Notes under the pieces: model-generated | The model's input: only the letters and a program-made list of their open reading frames with translations | Databases searched by the model: none | Told to the model about the DNA's origin: nothing | Assembly (NCBI RefSeq): GCF_023016085.1 | Contig: NZ_JALKBF010000001.1 | Location: 372,001-436,000, forward strand | Reading direction: 5' to 3' | DNA length: 64,000 nucleotides | From: Aliiroseovarius sp. F47248L | Lineage (GTDB): Bacteria; Pseudomonadota; Alphaproteobacteria; Rhodobacterales; Rhodobacteraceae | Translations under genes and position numbers: made by a program | Shown: positions 51,639 through 61,888 of the stretch, in pieces | How the letters are laid out: each line of letters opens with the position of its first letter | Position numbering within the stretch: the first letter of the stretch is position 1

Positions 51639-52978
51639 TAGCTTGCTCCTGTCAGAGTGGCGTGGATGTCCATGGCCGCATCGCGACCTTCGGCAACGGC
51701 GGTGACGGTCAGATCGTCCCCGCCCGAGGCACAATCGCCCCCGGCCCAGACATTCGCCAAGTTGGTTTTCTGCGCGTCGTTGACGGTGATCTTGCCGCCG
51801 TCCAGCGTCAACCCGTCCGGCGTCTCGCCCAGTTTCTGGCCGATGGCTTTGAACAGTTGATCGGCGGGCAGGGTGAAGGTCTCGTCCAGCGTCTCCAACT
51901 TGCCAACACGCGTTTCGGTATAAGCGAAGGTCACGGCAGTCAGCGATCCGTTGCCCTCGATCCCCACTGGGGTTGCATTGCAGATCAACCTGACGCCTTT
52001 CTGCCGCGCCAAGTCCTGTTCGAACTTTGACGCCGCCATGGCCCCTTGCCCGCGACGGTAAACGATTGTCACGTCCTCGGCGCCCAGCAGTTTGGCTTGC
52101 ACGCCCGCGTCAATCGCGGTCATGCCGCCGCCGATGACGACGACGCGTCGGCCAACGGGCAGGGCGGTCAGGTCGCTTGCCTGACGCAGATCGGCGATGA
52201 AGTCGACGGCATCCGCGACGTTGGTTTTGTCTTCACCGTCAAGACGCAATGCGTTGACGGCGGTCAGGCCCATGCCAAGAAACACCGCGTCGAAATCATC
52301 TTGCAGCCTGTCCAATGTGATGGACTGACCCAAAGCCTGCTGATAGCGGATTTCGATCCCGCCAATGGCCATGAGCCAATCCAGTTCCTTCTGCGCGAAA
52401 TCATTGGTGGATTTGTAAGCAGCAATGCCGAATTCATTCAGACCGCCCCCTTTGGACCGCGCTTCGAACACCACAACGTTGTGGCCCAGCATCGCCAAGC
52501 GGTGCGCGCAGGCAAGGCCGGACGGGCCGGCGCCCACGACGGCGACCTGCTTGCCGGTCTCAGGTGCACGCACGAACGGGTGCACCCCCTTGGCCATCAA
52601 TGTGTCGGTGGCAAAGCGTTGCAGACGGCCGATTTCGACCGGCTTGCCCTCGGCAACCTCGCGCACACACACTTCTTCGCAGAGTGTCTCGGTCGGACAG
52701 ACCCGCGCGCACATGCCGCCCAGAATGTTCTGGTCAAGGATGGTCTTGGCCGCCGCTTCCGCCGTGCCGGTGGCAATCTGGCGGATGAACAGCGGTATGT
52801 CGATCGAGGTCGGGCACGCCGTCATACACGGCGCATCGTGGCAAAAATAGCAACGATCCGCGGCCACAAGAGCCTCGTGTTCATCATATGCTGGGTGAAG
52901 GTCCGAAAAATTGGCTTGCACGTCGGCTGGCGCTAATCGGGCCGGAGAAACTCCGTTTTCCCTGTTGGTTTGGGGCAT
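51638..52978 (-). CDS. preT: NAD-dependent dihydropyrimidine dehydrogenase subunit PreT
   Basis: A 446-residue flavoprotein of the glutamate-synthase-beta-like type. The N-terminal part binds [4Fe-4S] clusters (CYFCHDAPCMTAC, then CARVCPTETLCEEVC). The FAD motif VAVVGAGPSGLACAHRLA (about 144-161) and the NAD motif VVVIGGGMTAIDAGVQA (about 284-300) follow. AGGDCASGGDDLTVTAVAEGR is the C-terminal FAD site. It passes electrons from NADH to PreA. It is the first gene of preT-preA-eamA. A RutR-like palindrome lies 54 bases upstream. Confidence 0.92.
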   Translation of the reverse strand: MPQTNRENGVSPARLAPADVQANFSDLHPAYDEHEALVAADRCYFCHDAPCMTACPTSIDIPLFIRQIATGTAEAAAKTILDQNILGGMCARVCPTETLCEEVCVREVAEGKPVEIGRLQRFATDTLMAKGVHPFVRAPETGKQVAVVGAGPSGLACAHRLAMLGHNVVVFEARSKGGGLNEFGIAAYKSTNDFAQKELDWLMAIGGIEIRYQQALGQSITLDRLQDDFDAVFLGMGLTAVNALRLDGEDKTNVADAVDFIADLRQASDLTALPVGRRVVVIGGGMTAIDAGVQAKLLGAEDVTIVYRRGQGAMAASKFEQDLARQKGVRLICNATPVGIEGNGSLTAVTFAYTETRVGKLETLDETFTLPADQLFKAIGQKLGETPDGLTLDGGKITVNDAQKTNLANVWAGGDCASGGDDLTVTAVAEGRDAAMDIHATLTGAS

Positions 52979-53031
52979 TTTTTGATTCCCATTCTTGTTT
53001 TGATCCTTCTATGAAGGCATAAAATCAATAA

Positions 53032-53049
53032 TTTTACCAGATGGTAAAA
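53032..53049 (-). promoter_or_regulatory. RutR-like operator upstream of preT
   Basis: The perfect palindrome TTTTACCA-GA-TGGTAAAA shares the ACCA-NN-TGGT core with the known RutR consensus TTGACCA-NN-TGGTCAA. It lies about 54 bases before the preT start, where a repressor would cover the promoter. Confidence 0.65.
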
Positions 53050-53306
53050 AATAAAATGACTGGGTGCCCTCATGATCAGTGCATCGTGATCGATGCCAAT
53101 GTGCTGAGCGCATACATGCTGTTTAACACATGCCTGAACTGAACAACGTCGCGAACGTCACTCCGCTGGAAGTGGCGTCCTCTCGATGTCTGGTTCAAGC
53201 GTGACCAGCCAGTCGCGCCCTGTCGCGCACTGCGTTCTTGATCAACCGATTGGATGGCATATTTAAATCACAGTTGCTTAACACGCTATTCTATGGTCAC
53301 TATTAC

Positions 53307-53321
53307 ATGACCAGCGGTCAT
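53307..53321 (+). promoter_or_regulatory. Small inverted repeat upstream of iorAB
   Basis: ATGACC-AGC-GGTCAT, 56 bases before the iorA-like start. The TGACC arms echo the TGACC in the operator near hyuC, so a shared TetR regulator is possible. Function unproven. Confidence 0.4.
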
Positions 53322-53376
53322 TTATGCGCTGGTAAGATGAGCAAAGCGGCAGAATCTGCGATTAGGGGGCTGATCG

Positions 53377-53835
53377 TTGCAACTTACGGTGAACGGAGTA
53401 GTTCATGACGTGGATGTCGAAGATGACATGCCGTTGTTGTGGGTTCTTCGCGATGAAATTGGGCTGAACGGGCCGAAATACGGTTGTGGCGTGGCTGCCT
53501 GTGGCGCCTGCACGGTGCACATCAACGGTGTTTCCGTTCGTTCCTGTCAGACATTTGTTTCCGATGTAGACGGTCCCGTCACAACGATCGAGGGTTTGGG
53601 AACGCCCGAAGAATTACACGCTGTTCAAGCTGCATGGCTGGAACATCAGGTTGCGCAATGTGGGTACTGCCAAGGCGGTCAAATGATGCAGGCCGCCGAG
53701 TTGCTTTCGCATACGCCGCAGCCGTCGGATGCTGATATCGACGAGGTGATGTCTGGCAATCTGTGCCGGTGTGGCACCTATCCCCGCATTCGCGCAGCTG
53801 TGAAAACGGCTGCCAAGACTTTGCAGGACACTTGA
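53377..53835 (+). CDS. [2Fe-2S] subunit, isoquinoline 1-oxidoreductase alpha-like
   Basis: A 152-residue small subunit of the xanthine-oxidase family. The plant-type cluster is [18 protein letters not shown] with a distal Cys (VRSCQ), and the second cluster is [10 protein letters not shown] and [10 protein letters not shown]. It relays electrons from the molybdenum subunit to a membrane or cytochrome acceptor. The start is a TTG with GGGGG eight bases ahead. The stop lies two bases before the large subunit start. Confidence 0.88.
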   Translation: MQLTVNGVVHDVDVEDDMPLLWVLRDEIGLNGPKYGCGVAACGACTVHINGVSVRSCQTFVSDVDGPVTTIEGLGTPEELHAVQAAWLEHQVAQCGYCQGGQMMQAAELLSHTPQPSDADIDEVMSGNLCRCGTYPRIRAAVKTAAKTLQDT

Positions 53836-53837
53836 TC

Positions 53838-56072
53838 ATGGGCAGCGCGGGAACCATCGCACGTCGCACGTTCATTGTGGGTTCGGTCGCCATTCTGGGC
53901 GGTGTCGCTTTTGGGTACTATCAGTATAAACGCCCTGCGAAGAACCCATTGCTGGACGGATTGACGGATGGCACTGCGGCACTGACGCCCTATGTCTTGA
54001 TCAACGCAGAGGGTATCACGCTGATCACGCCGCGTGCGGATATGGGGCAAGGCACCTATTCGGTTCAGGCAGCTCTGATCGCGGAAGAACTGGATGTCGA
54101 ACTTGACCAGATCCAGGTCGATCCCGGCCCGCCGTCAAAAGCTTATTATAACACAGCGTTGGCGAACGACGCGGTGCCATTTCCAAGCACTGATCAAAGC
54201 GCAGCCGCTAAGGTTATGCGCGGGACCGTTGATGCGGTAATGAAATTTATGGGCATGCAATTGACGGGCGGGTCGACAACTGTGCCCGATGGGTATGAAA
54301 AGCTACGTGTCGCGGGGGCCGTCGCCCGCGAAACGCTGAAAGCAGCTGCGGCCCAACAAAGCGGTTTGGACATCTCGCAACTGAAAACACAGCGTGGTTC
54401 GGTTGTTCTGCCAAATGGAAAGCGAATCTCCTATCAGGCACTGGCCACGACGGCTGCCCAGATTGATCCCATCACCGACGTGACACTGCGCCCGTCAACC
54501 CAGTGGCGACTTGTTGGTAAACCCATGCAACGGGTTGATATGATCGCGAAATCAACCGGCACTCAAACGTACGGGATTGATGTGCGGATGGAGGGGATGG
54601 TGCATGCCGCCATTCGTCTGAACCCACGCAAAGGGGGAGAGGTTGTTAGCTATGATGCTGCAACCGCCAAAACCATGCGTGGCGTGCAACATGTCATCCC
54701 GGTGACGGGTGGGATTGGGGTGATCGCCAACAATACGTGGCGTGCATTTCAAGCGGCGGACGCCATCGAAATTGAATGGGGTGCAGCTCCTTATCCTGCC
54801 TCGCAGGATGATCATTGGCAGGCATTGGCAGATACGCTTAAAGGCGGTTCGCAGGACGCCCAGCCGCGCGATGATGGTGATGTAGACAGCATTCCGATGA
54901 CGGTTGAGGCTGAATATCGTGCGCCTTATCTGGCTCATGCGCCACTTGAGCCGTTAAATGCTACCGTTCTGGTAACAGACAGCCGCGTGGATGTATGGAC
55001 CGGCAACCAGATCCCGCGCATGACGCAGGCGAGTGTTGCCAGCATGACGGGTGTGCCCGTTGAAGACGTGTATGTGCATATCTTGATGATGGGCGGCAGT
55101 TTCGGGCACCGGCTGGAGGACGAGGTCGTCAAGCGCTGCACTGAACTGGCGATAGCCCTGCCGGGCACGCCGGTCAAGCTGACCTATAAACGTGAAGAAG
55201 ATACGGCACAGGACTACACCCGCCCGATTGCGATGATGCGAGGGCGTGGCGCTGTCGAAGATGGCAGGGTTACGGCGATAGAGATCCGGGTGGCCAGCCC
55301 CTCGATCCTCGACAGCCAGATGGGGGAACGACAGGGGTTGGGCTTGCCCGGTCCGGACAGCACGATCACCCAAGCCCTGTGGGATCAGCCCTACGCCATT
55401 CCGCATTATCGTGTAACGGGTTACCGCGCGCCGAAATTGGGGCCGGTCAGCTCGTGGCGGTCCGTCGGCGCGTCGCAAAACGGGTTTTTTCACGAAAACT
55501 TCCTGAACCAGCTGATCCATGCAGCAGGTGCCGATCCAGTCGAGGAACGCCTGCGCCTGATGACGGACATTCCATCGCGCAAGGTGTTGGAAGCCGTGGC
55601 CGAGATGTCGGGTTGGGGTGGATCACTTGATGGGAACAAGGCTCGTGGCGTGGCGTTCAGCCTGTCTTTTGGCACCCCGGTGGCCGAAGTGATCGAGATC
55701 AGCAATACAGAAAACGGGATCGAACTGGACAAGGTCTGGGTCGCTGCCGAAGTGGGGCGCGTGGTGGATCCAGTCAACTTTGAAAATCTTGTGCAAGGCG
55801 GCGTGATCTGGGCATTGGGCCATGCGATCAACAGCCAGATCACCTATGCCGACGGAATTGTGGAACAGGAAAACTTTTTCGATTTCGAAGGGTTGCGAAA
55901 CTCTCAAACGCCGGAAATTTTCGTGCGCGGATTGGAAAACCGTGACCACGTCACCGGGATCGGAGAGCCCCCCGTACCGCCCGCTGCCCCCGCATTGGCT
56001 GAGGCGATATTTCAAGCGACCGGAGAACGCCCGACCGAAATGCCCTTCGCCAACAGGTTCACATTCGTCTGA
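53838..56072 (+). CDS. Molybdopterin large subunit, isoquinoline 1-oxidoreductase beta-like
   Basis: A 744-residue protein of the IorB type (two-subunit, without an FAD subunit). An N-terminal RRTFIVGSVAILGG (about 10-23) looks like a twin-arginine signal. Mo-cofactor contacts include ADMGQGTYSVQAALIAEELD, GGSFGHRLEDEVVKR and the end GEPPVPPAAPALAEAI. Enzymes of this group hydroxylate N-heterocycles or oxidise aldehydes in the periplasm. The immediate neighbourhood lacks the XdhC-type maturation gene often seen with it. The substrate is unknown; proximity to pyrimidine genes may be chance. Confidence 0.85.
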   Translation: MGSAGTIARRTFIVGSVAILGGVAFGYYQYKRPAKNPLLDGLTDGTAALTPYVLINAEGITLITPRADMGQGTYSVQAALIAEELDVELDQIQVDPGPPSKAYYNTALANDAVPFPSTDQSAAAKVMRGTVDAVMKFMGMQLTGGSTTVPDGYEKLRVAGAVARETLKAAAAQQSGLDISQLKTQRGSVVLPNGKRISYQALATTAAQIDPITDVTLRPSTQWRLVGKPMQRVDMIAKSTGTQTYGIDVRMEGMVHAAIRLNPRKGGEVVSYDAATAKTMRGVQHVIPVTGGIGVIANNTWRAFQAADAIEIEWGAAPYPASQDDHWQALADTLKGGSQDAQPRDDGDVDSIPMTVEAEYRAPYLAHAPLEPLNATVLVTDSRVDVWTGNQIPRMTQASVASMTGVPVEDVYVHILMMGGSFGHRLEDEVVKRCTELAIALPGTPVKLTYKREEDTAQDYTRPIAMMRGRGAVEDGRVTAIEIRVASPSILDSQMGERQGLGLPGPDSTITQALWDQPYAIPHYRVTGYRAPKLGPVSSWRSVGASQNGFFHENFLNQLIHAAGADPVEERLRLMTDIPSRKVLEAVAEMSGWGGSLDGNKARGVAFSLSFGTPVAEVIEISNTENGIELDKVWVAAEVGRVVDPVNFENLVQGGVIWALGHAINSQITYADGIVEQENFFDFEGLRNSQTPEIFVRGLENRDHVTGIGEPPVPPAAPALAEAIFQATGERPTEMPFANRFTFV

Positions 56073-56256
56073 CCGATCTTCCACCACTCACGGGGTCAGA
56101 CATCAAGGCGCGCTCGTCAGAAATGGCGGGCGCGTTTGAATTGGGGGGGGGTGACCCTCTGTGCATACGCGCATGTTTCATAGGATATTTTGGGCCAGAA
56201 GAACGGCAGAGGAAACGAGGCAAGACTGAGAAATCAGACACTCAAAGAGCCGTAGC

Positions 56257-58431
56257 TTAGCGACCCCGTCCTTTGCGACCTGCCCGTTGCCCGGGCTTCC
56301 CAGCCGTTGACCGCCCCTTCGTTTTTTGTGCCGCATCTCCTGCCGCTTCAATCGCTGATTGCCGCGCCAGCGGATCGTCGGCGATGGCAAGTTCGACGGC
56401 TTCTAGCCGGTGCACTTCGTCGCGCAGTCGGGCGGCTTCCTCAAACTCAAGGTTCTCAGCCGCTTTGCGCATTTGGGCTTTCAGCCCTTCCAGATGAGCG
56501 ATCAGATTGTCGCCGATCATCGGTTTGTCGATGGTTGCGGTGACACGAGACATGTCGGTGTCGCCTTCGTAAAGACCAGACAGCACGTCATCGACGTTTT
56601 TCTTGACAGTTTCGGGCGTGATGCCGTGCAGGTCGTTATAGGCCTTCTGCTTCTCGCGTCGGCGGTTGGTTTCATTCAGCGCGCGTTCCATCGAGCCGGT
56701 GATGCGATCAGCGTACATGATGACGCGGCCTTCGGCGTTTCGCGCAGCGCGACCTATGGTTTGCACAAGCGAGGTTTCCGAACGCAGGAAGCCCTCTTTG
56801 TCGGCGTCCAGAATGGCGACCAAACCACATTCGGGGATGTCCAGGCCTTCGCGCAGCAGGTTGATCCCCACCAGCACGTCGAAGGCGCCAAGACGCAGGT
56901 CGCGCAGGATCTCGATCCGCTCGATCGTATCGATGTCCGAATGCATGTAACGCACGCGAATGCCTTGTTCATGCAGGTATTCAGTCAGGTCTTCGGCCAT
57001 CCGTTTTGTCAGGGTCGTGACCAAAGTTCGCATACCGCGGTCGGCCACCTTGCGCACCTCGTCGAGAAGATCGTCCACCTGCATGTCCACGGGGCGAATT
57101 TCGACTTCTGGGTCCAGAAGGCCCGTTGGACGGATGACCTGTTCAGCAAAGACACCGCCGGTTTGTTCCAGTTCCCAACTGGAAGGGGTCGCGGACACGA
57201 AGATGGATTGCGGACGCATAGCGTCCCATTCTTCGAATTTGAGTGGACGGTTGTCCATGCACGACGGTAGGCGGAATCCATGCTCAGCCAAAGTGAATTT
57301 GCGACGGTAGTCACCGCGATACATGCCGCCGATTTGGGGCACCGACACGTGGCTTTCATCCGCAAAGACAATCGCATTGTCAGGGATGTATTCAAAGAGC
57401 GTGGGGGGCGGTTCACCTGGGGCGCGTCCCGTCAAATAGCGCGAGTAATTCTCGATCCCGTTGCAGAAACCAGCAGCTTCGAGCATTTCAAGGTCGAACT
57501 TGGTGCGCTGCTCAAGGCGCTGGGCTTCCAGCAGTTTGCCTTCGTCTTCGAATTGCTTCAGCCGCAGGACCAGTTCCTGTTTGATGCTCTGGATCGCCTG
57601 CTTCAGCGTGGGCGTCGGCGTCACATAGTGCGAGTTGGCATAGATGCGCACCTTTTCCAGCGTATCGGTCTTGGCGCCGGTCAACGTGTCAAACTCGGTG
57701 ATGCTTTCCAACTCCTCGCCAAAGAACGAAAAGCGCCAACCGCGGTCTTCAAGGTGGCTGGGCCAGACTTCCAGGCTGTCGCCGCGCACCCGGAACGACC
57801 CCCGCTGAAATGCGTTGTCATTGCGTTTGTATTGCTGGGCGACCAGGTCGCGCATCATCGCGCGTTGGTCATAATCTTCGCCGACCGTGATATCCTGCGT
57901 CATGGCGGTATAGGTTTCGGGCGATCCGATACCGTAGATACAGCTGACCGACGCCACGATGATCACATCATCGCGTTCCAACAATGCCCGTGTGGCCGAG
58001 TGGCGCATCCGGTCAATCTGTTCGTTAATCTGGCTTTCCTTCTCAATGAAGGTGTCAGACCGGGCGACATAGGCTTCAGGCTGGTAGTAGTCGTAGTAGC
58101 TGACGAAATACTCGACTGAATTGTCGGGGAAGTATCCTTTCATTTCGCCGTAAAGTTGGGCAGCAAGTGTCTTGTTTGGCGCGAGAATGATCGCAGGGCG
58201 TTGGGTCTCTTCAATGATCTTGGCCATGGTGAAGGTTTTGCCGGTGCCGGTTGCGCCCAATAGCACTTGATCGCGGTCCCCTGCGTCAATACCGCCGACC
58301 AATTCCGCGATGGCAGTGGGTTGGTCACCGGCGGGTTTAAAAGGGGTGCTCATCTCAAATCGCTTGCCACCTTCAAGTTTGGGACGCGCGGTTGGGGCGA
58401 GTGTTGGGTTGGTCAGCGGGCTATGGGTCAT
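56257..58431 (-). CDS. uvrB: Excinuclease ABC subunit B
   Basis: A 724-residue UvrB. Walker [16 protein letters not shown] is near 55-69, beta-hairpin [16 protein letters not shown]-like motif FADESHV, helicase motif [11 protein letters not shown], and QTIGRAARN. The C-terminal UVR domain is [22 protein letters not shown], shown in segments. It loads on damaged DNA with UvrA and positions UvrC in nucleotide excision repair. The ATG at 58431 has GGAAGGA upstream. The C-terminus carries a Lys/Arg/Gly-rich tail longer than in enteric UvrB. It is a housekeeping gene and is convergent with iorB. Confidence 0.96.
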   Translation of the reverse strand: MTHSPLTNPTLAPTARPKLEGGKRFEMSTPFKPAGDQPTAIAELVGGIDAGDRDQVLLGATGTGKTFTMAKIIEETQRPAIILAPNKTLAAQLYGEMKGYFPDNSVEYFVSYYDYYQPEAYVARSDTFIEKESQINEQIDRMRHSATRALLERDDVIIVASVSCIYGIGSPETYTAMTQDITVGEDYDQRAMMRDLVAQQYKRNDNAFQRGSFRVRGDSLEVWPSHLEDRGWRFSFFGEELESITEFDTLTGAKTDTLEKVRIYANSHYVTPTPTLKQAIQSIKQELVLRLKQFEDEGKLLEAQRLEQRTKFDLEMLEAAGFCNGIENYSRYLTGRAPGEPPPTLFEYIPDNAIVFADESHVSVPQIGGMYRGDYRRKFTLAEHGFRLPSCMDNRPLKFEEWDAMRPQSIFVSATPSSWELEQTGGVFAEQVIRPTGLLDPEVEIRPVDMQVDDLLDEVRKVADRGMRTLVTTLTKRMAEDLTEYLHEQGIRVRYMHSDIDTIERIEILRDLRLGAFDVLVGINLLREGLDIPECGLVAILDADKEGFLRSETSLVQTIGRAARNAEGRVIMYADRITGSMERALNETNRRREKQKAYNDLHGITPETVKKNVDDVLSGLYEGDTDMSRVTATIDKPMIGDNLIAHLEGLKAQMRKAAENLEFEEAARLRDEVHRLEAVELAIADDPLARQSAIEAAGDAAQKTKGRSTAGKPGQRAGRKGRGR

Positions 58432-58999
58432 GCGAATCCTTCCGCCGTTTAGAATGGTCACATTTTGTTCTTCTTCAAGGGGTAAGGATTACTTTACCTC
58501 TCCCTCCCCATAATTAGCGAATTGAGCGGACAGCGCGTATTTCGGATTATGAAATCCAGATAGTGGCTTTCAAGGCTGTGAAAGCATTTACCAGTAAGCA
58601 ACCAATGGTTGCATGTGTGCAAAGAGGAGCGAAAGCCACCTTTTTGTTTTGTGCTATCTAACTACCTGAAAAATAAAATAAAAAATAGAATTTTTTTTGT
58701 GAAATATGCAACTAAAAGTGTTTTTGCACTTGTCTCAGCTATGGCGTCACGCTAGGTTTGTGTGGCAAGCAGCAGAACGGACTGCCGGTGGCGACGATAC
58801 ACCCACCCCACCCCACCCCTCGCTCCCTCGGAGCTACCGGCAGCCACTCTGATTTCTCAAAACCACCACTCACGATGCGCTTCCAGCCCGCAGCTGGGTT
58901 GGAAGCCGCATGTGAAGCTGTCGCGATCAAGTGCCAATTTTGCTTGAATTACATTCACGCATGCCGGATAAACCGCTCAGGCTTTCAAGGAGATCCCGG
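58432..58999. other. Intergenic stretch, AT-rich part and C-rich part
   Basis: About 570 bases without a supported gene. 58655-58725 is strongly AT-rich (runs of A and T). 58797-58820 is a run of CCCCACC units. No convincing RNA gene or operator was found. Frames crossing 58758-59039 have no family resemblance upstream of the NDUFS4-like start. Confidence 0.45.
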
Positions 59000-59311
59000 A
59001 TGCGTGCACGTATCTACCAACCCGCTCGTAATGCCATGACATCAGGGCAGGCTAGGACCAAGGTTTGGCTGCTGGAATATGCAGCAGACGAGGCGCGCGA
59101 CGTGGATCCGTTGATGGGCTGGACCAGTTCATCGGATACTCAAAGCCAGGTACGTCTGAAATTCGACACCAAAGAAGCAGCGTTGAGCTATGCCCGTGAG
59201 CGCGGCATCGAAGCGATTGTGCAAGAACCGCACAAACGCCGGGTGAATATTCGGTCTGGTGGCTATGGTGAAAATTTTGCCACCAACCGGCGCGGCCCCT
59301 GGACGCACTGA
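59000..59311 (+). CDS. NDUFS4-like complex I accessory protein
   Basis: A 103-residue protein of the ETC complex I NDUFS4 family. It has [16 protein letters not shown] at the start, KVWLLEYA, the conserved [31 protein letters not shown] in segments, and a C-terminal [21 protein letters not shown] in segments. The bacterial form is typical of alphaproteobacteria and stabilises NADH dehydrogenase. GGAG lies upstream of the ATG at 59000; a longer frame to 58931 is not supported. A terminator-like hairpin follows about 115 bases later. Confidence 0.9.
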   Translation: MRARIYQPARNAMTSGQARTKVWLLEYAADEARDVDPLMGWTSSSDTQSQVRLKFDTKEAALSYARERGIEAIVQEPHKRRVNIRSGGYGENFATNRRGPWTH

Positions 59312-59426
59312 AGCGATGTAAATCGGGGCAAAGTTGTCTCGAAATCGGGGTAAGGATCCCGCGAACCACCGCCCGGATCAATAGGTTGGTCTCGTGACCG
59401 AAGCGCACACAACATTTAGAGTCATG

Positions 59427-59455
59427 GGCGACCGACCAGGTCGCCTTCTTTGTTT
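59427..59455 (+). terminator. Rho-independent terminator
   Basis: 7-bp stem GGCGACC / GGTCGCC with a 5-nt loop, followed by TTCTTTGTTTG. It lies about 115 bases after the NDUFS4-like gene. Confidence 0.8.
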
Positions 59456-59884
59456 GTGTTGAACAGAAAGCTATTCTGATCGGTCTCACACGATCCATCA
59501 TTCGCAGCGAATGTTTCGAGGAACGGAGAGGGGCGAGGGCGGCGACAAGGCACCATTAAACGAGGAGCGTGTTTCTCTCGGCGCGCGTAGGTTGTTTCGC
59601 GTAACCTGCAGATCGGGGACTATCGCGTGCAGACAGTTTGGTGCATCGGGATGGCCAGCGGATAATGGGGAAGCTCTACGCTTCTTGCAGCTTGATCGTT
59701 TGTGAGCCGACCCGCCCCGGGTCACCAGTGAAAGAATTTAGTCGAGTCCGACGCCTCCCAAGACGCGCATCCCCTTTGCGGCGCGCATCGTTGCGGCCTT
59801 TGAGCGATATCTCGTCGTGCAATATCTAACCGGCTCGTCAGGACAACAAAGATGCACTTTGACTTTATCGTCCGGTGACTTGTT
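59456..59884. other. Intergenic stretch, nothing convincing
   Basis: About 430 bases at the junction between the NDUFS4-like gene and the accessory operon. Short frames on both strands lack ribosome sites and family resemblance. It may mark the edge of a transferred segment. Confidence 0.4.
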
Positions 59885-60772
59885 TCAGACTAAGAATTTC
59901 TTAACCGCAGAAATCTGAACTTGGGCCGCGCCGTGTTGAGACCGGAAGTGTGCAAAGGCCAATTGCGGCCGATATGCGGCACCGATATCGAGCGCGATGG
60001 TGCGATAGTCTTCGATTCCGTCGCAAACCTTCAGATCGTCGGGCGTGACAATATCGCGCCGAAGAGCGGGCGTGTGACCATGAACGATAACGGTCGGTTT
60101 ATGGTAACGCCGTTTTGGGTTTGGATCTCGCAAATCCCAACCCTCCCGATGTGACAGAAAAGGGTAACGCATTGTCGCCCAGTGGTCCTCGATCGCGACA
60201 AAGAACCGATCCTGCGCCAGAAACTCGGCGATATCACCGTAAGGATGAACGCCGGCATGAACAAAGAGTATTTCTCCGAGGTACTTATGGGTTGGTCCTT
60301 CGGCCATCCTATGCAGATATTCAGGATGCAACACCCGCTTGAGTTCTTCGGTGATCTCGCCCGAGGAGTGCTTGCTTTCTGACATACCGATCTCAGCCAA
60401 GACGCTACCACCACCATCTGAGACCCAGCGAGAGAGCAGTCTGGGTGAAGACAGCGCGAAGATCAGAGACAGATCATGGTTGCCGGGCAGGACGTGCAAT
60501 TCGTCCGCACTGGCGAACTGGCTTGCCCCCATCGCTATATCAACGGCGCGGACCGATTCAGGTCCGCGATCAATCAGGTCTCCGAGAAAGACCAGATGCC
60601 GCGTGCGCGCCTGTCTTGGCGTGATTTTGATCTCGTCCAACACTTGTACAAGCAGGTCAGCCTGCCCGTGGACGTCACCGATCGCGAATACTTCCATCTC
60701 TTCTGGCAGGTCGCTGGGCAGGCCTCGCCATGGCAAGCTATAAGAAGCATAGGGCTGCGGGTCATCAGGCAT
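59885..60772 (-). CDS. PPP-family metallophosphoesterase
   Basis: A 295-residue calcineurin-like phosphoesterase of the Ser/Thr phosphatase (PPP) type. Its metal motifs are FAIGDVHGQADLL (about 29-41), LGDLIDRGPES (about 63-73), LPGNHD (about 94-99), FVHAGVHP and VIVHGHTPA. Relatives dephosphorylate proteins, 5-prime-phosphorylated nucleic acids or diadenosine tetraphosphate (ApaH-like). It is the last gene of a four-gene minus-strand unit whose first gene is another, unrelated phosphoesterase. The gap to the HAD-like gene is 114 bases, so it may have its own promoter. Confidence 0.85.
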   Translation of the reverse strand: MPDDPQPYASYSLPWRGLPSDLPEEMEVFAIGDVHGQADLLVQVLDEIKITPRQARTRHLVFLGDLIDRGPESVRAVDIAMGASQFASADELHVLPGNHDLSLIFALSSPRLLSRWVSDGGGSVLAEIGMSESKHSSGEITEELKRVLHPEYLHRMAEGPTHKYLGEILFVHAGVHPYGDIAEFLAQDRFFVAIEDHWATMRYPFLSHREGWDLRDPNPKRRYHKPTVIVHGHTPALRRDIVTPDDLKVCDGIEDYRTIALDIGAAYRPQLAFAHFRSQHGAAQVQISAVKKFLV

Positions 60773-60886
60773 GGCTCTCCAATCTGTTCAGGTTGGGTTT
60801 GCGTGGCGACATTGGGCAAAATCAGCGCTGCGCCATTCGTTACTGAGATGCTGGTGAGCGGCTTGGCAATTTGCCGTCAGCGCGTT

Positions 60887-61813
60887 TCAAACGTCCAATA
60901 TGGGATTCTGATCGAACTGCGACATCAGAGTTTTCCAAGTCCTTAATTCGACGTCATAACCAAGGTCTTCCGCGATCCCTGCGATGTTAAGTCGATCGAC
61001 CGCTTTGGGGTTTTCAGTGTGAACAAGGATGAGTTTTTCGCCTCCCCCATACTTAATGCGGTGCAGTCTTTCATGCACGATCTCGCTGACATCAGACGCT
61101 TCACCAATGCCAGCCGCGCCGAAGACAATCACGGCGTGACCTGCGACATTTTTTTCTATGGCTTTAAGGCCAAAACCTGAGGTCGCGACAAGACCTTCTA
61201 TAATCAAGACTGTATCGAAGACGAAGTGACACCGCTTCCTGAAAAGCTCGGTGTCCCCCATGTCATAGATGTTCAGATCGAGCGGCAAAAGGACCGTATG
61301 TGCAAGCTCAGCGTCGTCTCCATGTCTGCCAGAAGCCAGAGTGCCGCGCCGTCGGTTATCAAGCGATTGCACCTGTTGCACTGCGTCATCGCCAAAACAG
61401 ACGCGCATCCCAAATGAGGCTGGGGCTTCAATGTCGCAGCCTTCCGCATCACCTATGTACAGAATGTCGTTCGCCTTCATGCCAAAGCCCCTTGCCGCGC
61501 TTTCGAGCAGGACGGACCTGCCACCACGCGTTTCGGTAGCTTCCGATACGATGACCAGATCGGCATCAGAGGGTAAGGCGTCGATTGCAGATCTTACTTG
61601 AGCCTTTGGAAGCTCGGTTAGGACCACGATAGGCAAACCCGCGTCGTGTGCGGCCTGCCAGATTTCGGCCCCCCTTCGCGAAATATGAAATCCTAGATTG
61701 GCGTTGAGTTCTCGTGCAATCCGAACGTTTTCAGGCAGGGCCTGGTGTTCAGTCAAAAGTGATCTGACAAGATCAATGCAAATAGCGCGCGGTCTGCTGC
61801 GATGCGTTGTCAT
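60887..61813 (-). CDS. HAD-like protein with C-terminal extension
   Basis: A 308-residue protein with HAD-like features: ICIDLVRSLL near the N-terminus in place of DxDxT, LPIVVLTELPKAQV (motif II type) and DILYIGDAEGCDIEAPASFGMRV (motif IV). Motif I lacks the second Asp expected of a phosphatase, so it may be inactive or act differently. The C-terminal half (about 180-308, with SGFGLKAIEKN and AVIVFGAAGIGEASDV) resembles no domain I know. The ATG at 61813 has GGAGACC upstream. It lies between two phosphoesterase genes and one unknown gene. Confidence 0.65.
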   Translation of the reverse strand: MTTHRSRPRAICIDLVRSLLTEHQALPENVRIARELNANLGFHISRRGAEIWQAAHDAGLPIVVLTELPKAQVRSAIDALPSDADLVIVSEATETRGGRSVLLESAARGFGMKANDILYIGDAEGCDIEAPASFGMRVCFGDDAVQQVQSLDNRRRGTLASGRHGDDAELAHTVLLPLDLNIYDMGDTELFRKRCHFVFDTVLIIEGLVATSGFGLKAIEKNVAGHAVIVFGAAGIGEASDVSEIVHERLHRIKYGGGEKLILVHTENPKAVDRLNIAGIAEDLGYDVELRTWKTLMSQFDQNPILDV

Positions 61814-61888
61814 AATGGTCTCCACATACAATATAGCGGCCGGAACTGATTGTAGAATTCAAACAGCCCCCGGAAAGCTGCGGCGCTT

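Larger units (their letters stand above)
52979..53376. other. Divergent promoter region between preT and iorA-like genes
   Basis: About 400 bases without a gene, holding the RutR-like palindrome (53032-53049) near preT and the inverted repeat (53307-53321) near the iorA-like gene. The middle part (53100-53280) shows nothing I can support. Confidence 0.5.

Noticed and set aside
52046..52936. 296-codon plus-strand frame opposite preT
   Set aside because: Antisense shadow of preT, which carries both nucleotide-binding motifs and the Fe-S cysteines.
57280..58119. 279-codon plus-strand frame opposite uvrB
   Set aside because: uvrB is certain on the minus strand; this frame has only mirrored composition.
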